In this document: piece after piece, positions 13,732 through 17,248 of the stretch
Numbering within the stretch: position 1 is the stretch's first letter
Layout of the letters: each line of letters opens with the position of its first letter
From: Actinomycetes bacterium
Lineage (GTDB): Bacteria; Actinomycetota; Acidimicrobiia; Acidimicrobiales; SZUA-35
DNA length: 17,248 bases
Direction of reading: 5' to 3'
NCBI GenBank assembly: GCA_024227975.1
Contig: JAAETV010000382.1
Span: 1 to 17,248, forward strand
The notes under the pieces: generated by a model
Database searches by the model: none
The model's input: only the letters and a program-made list of their open reading frames with translations
What the model was told of the DNA's origin: nothing
Position numbers and translations under genes: made by a program

Positions 13732-15974
13732 GCATTCTCGGCAACCGGGTCGTGAGGCGGGAGGACCCTGCCTTCCTCACGACCGGCGGCACCTACGTCG
13801 ACGATCTCGACCTGGAGGATGTCCTCCATCTGGTCTATGCCCGCTCGATCATGGCCCATGGCCGGATCAATGGCATCGACGTCGACGAGGCCCGCGCCGC
13901 CCCCGGCGTGGTCGCCGTGTTCACTGCCGCTGACATCGCCGACATGGGCCTCGTGCCCAACCTCTTGCCCGTGTTCCCCGAGGAGATGCGGCGCACCTAC
14001 ATCGCCAGCGACACCGTCCACTATGTCGGCCAACCGGTGGCCGCCGTATTGGCCGAGACTAGGGAGCAGGCCGTTGATGCGGCCGAGCTCGTCTTCGTCG
14101 ACTACGAACCCCTACCGGTCGTGATCGACCTGGAGGCCTCGGCCACCGACGAGGTCGTCCTGTTTCCCGCCCACGGAACCAATGTCGTCAATCGGATGAC
14201 ATCGAAATCGCGGGCCGATTTCTCCCACTGTGAAGTGGTGGTCTCCGAGCGCATAGTCAACCAGCGGCTGACGGCCGCTCCCATCGAAGCTAGAGCCGGA
14301 GCCGCTTGGTGGACCGACGAGGGCCGCCTGGTCCACTACTCGGCTTGTCAGGGAGCCCATCCGACCCGTGACCTGCTGGCCCGGATCTATGAGCTGGAAA
14401 AGGAGCAGGTGAGGGTGGTGGTACCCGATGTCGGGGGCGGCTTCGGGGCCAAGTCCCGTACCTACCCCGAGGAGCTGATCATCGGCTATTACGCCCGGGC
14501 TCTCGGCCGGCCAGTCAAGTGGGCCGAGACCCGAAGCGAGAACATCGCGGCCATGCCCCAGGGGAGAGGCCAGATCCAGTACGCCAAGCTCGGGGGTATG
14601 CGGGACGGTCGCATCACGGCCTACCAGCTCGATGTGTTTCAAGACGCCGGCTCCCACCCCATCATCGGGGCTGTGCTGGCTGGCATGACCCAGCGGATGC
14701 TGACCGGGACCTACGACATCACCAATGTCGGGTTCAACGCGACCACAGTCGTGACCAACAAGGTGTCGACCACGGCCTACCGGGGTGCCGGCAGGCCGGA
14801 GGCCGCGGTCGCCATCGAGCGGATGGTCGACCGGTTCGCCACTGAGATCGGGATGGACCCGGCCGAGGTCCGGTTCAAGAACCTGGTCCCCCGCTTCACC
14901 GAGCCCTACACGACCGGCATCGGCACCGTCTATGACGTCGGCGACTACCCCGAGGCTCTGCGGCTGGCCCTCGAAGCCGTTGCCTACGACCAGGTTCGAG
15001 CCGAACAGGCCGAGCGCCGTCACCAGGACGCCGGCGTCCTGCTCGGCGTCGGGATCGGGGTCTATGTCGAGATCACGGCCGGTGGCCCGGGTGGTGAGTT
15101 CGGCTCGGTCGCTCTCCAACCCGATGGTCGGGTCAGGGTCGTGAGCGGCGCGACCCCCTATGGCCAGGGTCACGAAACGACCTGGGCCATGATCGTCAGC
15201 GACCGTACTGGTGTCCCAATGGACATGATCGATGTGATCCACGGCGACACCGACCAGGTGGAGCGGGGCGGCCTGACCGTCGGCTCCCGTTCGGTCCAGA
15301 TCGGGGGCTCAGCCATCGCTGCCGCTACCACCCAGCTCATCGACCGGGCCAGGGAAGCAGCAGCTGATCTGATGGAGGCCGCCGTCGGTGATGTGGTGCT
15401 CGACGCCGAGGCCGGTGCCTTCCATGTGACCGGTAGCCCGGCCGTGAGCGTTCCGTGGGCTCAGGTGGCGGCCGGCCTCGATGCCCCATTGGTCGAGTCC
15501 CACGACTACAGCCCTCAGATGCCGACATTTCCCAGCGGAGCCCATGTCGCAGTCGTCGAAGTCGACCGGGAGACGGGGGCCACTCGCTTGTTGCGTCTGG
15601 TGGCAGCCGACGATGCTGGACGGCTGATCAATCCATTGTTGGCCGAGGGTCAGGTCCACGGCGGGATTGCTCAGGGCGTGGCCCAGGCCCTGCTGGAGGA
15701 GATCCACTATGACGACAACGGCAACCTGCTGACGGGCAACTTCATGGACTACCCGGTGATCTCGGCCGCCGAATTGCCGAGCTTCGAGGTGGTGCACCTG
15801 GAGACCCCGACCTGGGTCAATGAGCTGGGAGCCAAGGGAGTGGGTGAATCGGGGACGGTCGGGGCCATCCCCGCCGTCTACAACGCTGTCATCGATGCTG
15901 TCTCCCATCTGGGAATACGCCACCTGGAGACCCCACTCACACCCGAGAAGGTGTGGGCCGCGCTCCAGGCCTGA
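13728..15974 (+). CDS. Xanthine dehydrogenase family molybdopterin-binding subunit, form II CoxL-like
   Basis: A 748-residue large subunit of a molybdenum hydroxylase (XDH/aerobic CO dehydrogenase family), which inserts water-derived oxygen at C-H bonds of aromatic, heterocyclic or aldehyde substrates. It starts with the typical RREDPAFLTTGGTYVDD. It carries the cofactor-binding glycines in DVGGGFGAK, the active-site loop AYRGAGR (350-356) and the general-base Glu707 in GVGESG. The loop is the form II type and lacks the AYRCSFR cysteine of true CO dehydrogenases, so CO oxidation is unlikely. The ATG at 13728 overlaps the upstream stop; the same frame extends to 13626 but only under the LLM gene. 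No FAD (CoxM) or 2Fe-2S (CoxS) subunit gene adjoins it, although the large subunit normally needs both. Confidence 0.92.
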   Translation: MSILGNRVVRREDPAFLTTGGTYVDDLDLEDVLHLVYARSIMAHGRINGIDVDEARAAPGVVAVFTAADIADMGLVPNLLPVFPEEMRRTYIASDTVHYVGQPVAAVLAETREQAVDAAELVFVDYEPLPVVIDLEASATDEVVLFPAHGTNVVNRMTSKSRADFSHCEVVVSERIVNQRLTAAPIEARAGAAWWTDEGRLVHYSACQGAHPTRDLLARIYELEKEQVRVVVPDVGGGFGAKSRTYPEELIIGYYARALGRPVKWAETRSENIAAMPQGRGQIQYAKLGGMRDGRITAYQLDVFQDAGSHPIIGAVLAGMTQRMLTGTYDITNVGFNATTVVTNKVSTTAYRGAGRPEAAVAIERMVDRFATEIGMDPAEVRFKNLVPRFTEPYTTGIGTVYDVGDYPEALRLALEAVAYDQVRAEQAERRHQDAGVLLGVGIGVYVEITAGGPGGEFGSVALQPDGRVRVVSGATPYGQGHETTWAMIVSDRTGVPMDMIDVIHGDTDQVERGGLTVGSRSVQIGGSAIAAATTQLIDRAREAAADLMEAAVGDVVLDAEAGAFHVTGSPAVSVPWAQVAAGLDAPLVESHDYSPQMPTFPSGAHVAVVEVDRETGATRLLRLVAADDAGRLINPLLAEGQVHGGIAQGVAQALLEEIHYDDNGNLLTGNFMDYPVISAAELPSFEVVHLETPTWVNELGAKGVGESGTVGAIPAVYNAVIDAVSHLGIRHLETPLTPEKVWAALQA

Positions 15975-15977
15975 CCG

Positions 15978-15993
15978 CCGGATCCTCTTCCGG
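15978..15993. terminator. Possible weak hairpin between convergent genes
   Basis: CCGGA (15978-15982) and TCCGG (15989-15993) can form a 5-bp stem with a 6-nt loop, in the 37-bp gap between the converging CoxL-like and MFS genes. There is no T-run on either strand. It is called only because of its position between two converging stop codons. Confidence 0.25.
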
Positions 15994-16011
15994 TCAGCTC
16001 AGGGCCTCGGA

Positions 16012-17248
16012 TCAGATCGACGGAACTGGCTCGGGGGAGGGGCGCGGGTATCGAAGGGCCAGCAGAATCGGCCCCAAGCTCATCACTGCGACCATCGTCC
16101 ACCAGCCGGCTCGGAAGGCATCGATGCGATCACCAGCTGGCGTGTCGCCGATGATGGCAGCCATGAGTGCGACCCCGAGTGCCGACGCCGTCATCCTGAC
16201 CATGTTGTAGGCGGCGTTGGCTGAGGCCAGCTGGGTCGGTGGGATCTGGCGAAGGGCAGCGGCGTTGGCCGGGCCGAGCATGAAGGCCATCCCGCTCCCG
16301 ATCGACAAGGTGCCGGGGAGGAAGGCTCGAAGGTAGGTCTCGTCGGGCTGGAGCCGCCACGCCAACCAAGCCGTTCCCAACGTGGCCAAGGTGGCGCCGA
16401 AGACGAGTAGCTCGTGATAGCCGTGGCGATCGGCCAGGCGACCGGCTAGTGGGGCCAACACGATCAGAGCCACCGGTCCGGGGGTCATGGCCAGCCCCAC
16501 CTGGAGTATGGAGTAGTCCCATACTTCGATCATGAACAAGGGATAGAGAAACCAGGTAGCGGCGGCCGACATCGAGACTACGGCACCTGCGATCGTCACG
16601 ACCGAGAATGACCGGATACGGAGTATCTCCAGATCCAGCAATGGTTCGGGGTGAGTCCGAGATCGATGAACGAATAGCACGAGGCCAGTCAGAGCCACTG
16701 CGGCCGTGACAGTGATGCGGGGGTCGAGCCAACCCCAGACTCGACCCTGGACGAGGGCGAAGGTCAAGCCGCCGATGGCGATCGTTCCCGCGACGACACC
16801 GACCAGATCGATTGGTGCTGGGTCGGTCACGACCACACCAGGGCTCAACACTCGTCGTCCGGCGATGAATGCGACCAGGGCAATAGGCACGGCGGCGATG
16901 AACACAGCCCGCCATCCCGACACTTGGAGCAGGCCGGCCGACACTGTGGGTGCCATCGCCGCACCCAACACACCCATCGACGACCACAACGACACGATGG
17001 TTGCATGTCGCTCGACGGGAAACTCGGGCAGGACGCAGGCTAGAGACGATGGCAACATGGCTGAGACACCCATGGCCTGGATCACACGGGCGGCAATTAC
17101 GAGTTCGATGGATGGCGCCACCCCGGACAAGGCGGCGCCAACAGCAAAGATGATCAAGCCGGCCAGGAAGACCCGGCGGCGGCCGAGCCGGTCGGCAAGC
17201 CGGCCACCGAGGAGCATGAACGTGACCTGGGTGACGTTGAACGCCGAC
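16012..17248 (-). CDS. MFS transporter, DHA2 (EmrB/QacA-like) family, N-terminus outside window
   Basis: A major facilitator superfamily protein of the 14-helix drug:proton antiporter type. The frame stays open to the right edge, so helix 1 and most of helix 2 are missing; the ATG at 17217 lies inside helix 2 and is not the true start. The loop 2-3 signature GGRLADRLGRRR follows directly, and a second copy of the motif, AGRLADRHG, appears in the C-terminal half. About twelve hydrophobic segments can be counted in the visible 412 residues, which fits a 14-helix parent. It converges on the CoxL-like gene. Export of a toxic or aromatic compound handled by the neighbouring operon is plausible but only by location. 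Confidence 0.88.
   Translation of the reverse strand, partial: SAFNVTQVTFMLLGGRLADRLGRRRVFLAGLIIFAVGAALSGVAPSIELVIAARVIQAMGVSAMLPSSLACVLPEFPVERHATIVSLWSSMGVLGAAMAPTVSAGLLQVSGWRAVFIAAVPIALVAFIAGRRVLSPGVVVTDPAPIDLVGVVAGTIAIGGLTFALVQGRVWGWLDPRITVTAAVALTGLVLFVHRSRTHPEPLLDLEILRIRSFSVVTIAGAVVSMSAAATWFLYPLFMIEVWDYSILQVGLAMTPGPVALIVLAPLAGRLADRHGYHELLVFGATLATLGTAWLAWRLQPDETYLRAFLPGTLSIGSGMAFMLGPANAAALRQIPPTQLASANAAYNMVRMTASALGVALMAAIIGDTPAGDRIDAFRAGWWTMVAVMSLGPILLALRYPRPSPEPVPSI

Noticed and set aside
14112..15242. Minus-strand frame of 376 codons inside the CoxL-like gene
   Set aside because: It mirrors the conserved large-subunit gene and has no domain character of its own.
13728..15974. Aerobic carbon monoxide dehydrogenase (form I CoxL)
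   Set aside because: The active-site loop is AYRGAGR, not AYRCSFR, so the copper-binding cysteine of true CO dehydrogenase is absent.

Overview
The window is high-GC bacterial chromosome with tightly packed genes, many GTG starts, ATGA start/stop overlaps and an LLM-class (F420-type) flavin oxidoreductase. These traits fit an actinobacterium, possibly of the Acidimicrobiia type, but taxonomy cannot be settled from this sequence alone. I see no rRNA, tRNA, CRISPR array or intact insertion sequence.

Layout. (1) Positions 1-394 (+) hold the 3' end of a proline-iminopeptidase-like alpha/beta hydrolase. It runs 30 bp into the 3' end of a convergent minus-strand pair, a MaoC-like hydratase and an AMP-dependent acyl-CoA ligase (365-2457), which are coupled by an ATGA overlap. 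(2) Positions 2549-3178 (+) encode a small nucleotidyltransferase-fold protein. Next comes a GntR/HutC (UTRA) regulator at 3301-4059, with an operator-like inverted repeat around its likely promoter. (3) Positions 4060-4377 contain no gene but carry a well-spaced promoter-like element (TTGACT, 17 nt, TACGTT) with a palindrome at the predicted transcription start. (4) Positions 4378-10944 (+) are a probable operon: a fused four-cluster ferredoxin/NrfD membrane subunit, a bis-MGD molybdopterin oxidoreductase of the DMSO-reductase family without a Tat signal, a DUF4037 nucleotidyltransferase-like protein, and a beta-hydroxyacid dehydrogenase. (5) Positions 10945-11264 are non-coding, with a 12-bp direct repeat and several palindromes. 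(6) Positions 11265-15974 (+) are a second operon: HpcG/HpaH-type 2-oxo-alkenoate hydratase, RraA/HMG-aldolase family protein, LLM oxidoreductase, and a form II CoxL-like molybdenum hydroxylase large subunit. (7) From 16012 to the right edge, a convergent DHA2-type MFS transporter runs out of the window.

How the genes may work together (inference). The window looks like a catabolic island for aromatic, cyclic or branched carboxylic acids. The CoA ligase and MaoC hydratase would handle CoA-bound intermediates. The XDH-family hydroxylase and LLM enzyme would carry out oxidative steps. The HpcG-like hydratase and RraA-type aldolase would form the hydration/retro-aldol pair that ends a meta-cleavage-like route in pyruvate, with the RraA fold replacing the usual HpcH/HpaI aldolase. 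The membrane-anchored molybdoenzyme would exchange electrons with the quinone pool from the cytoplasmic face. The substrates are not identifiable from sequence.
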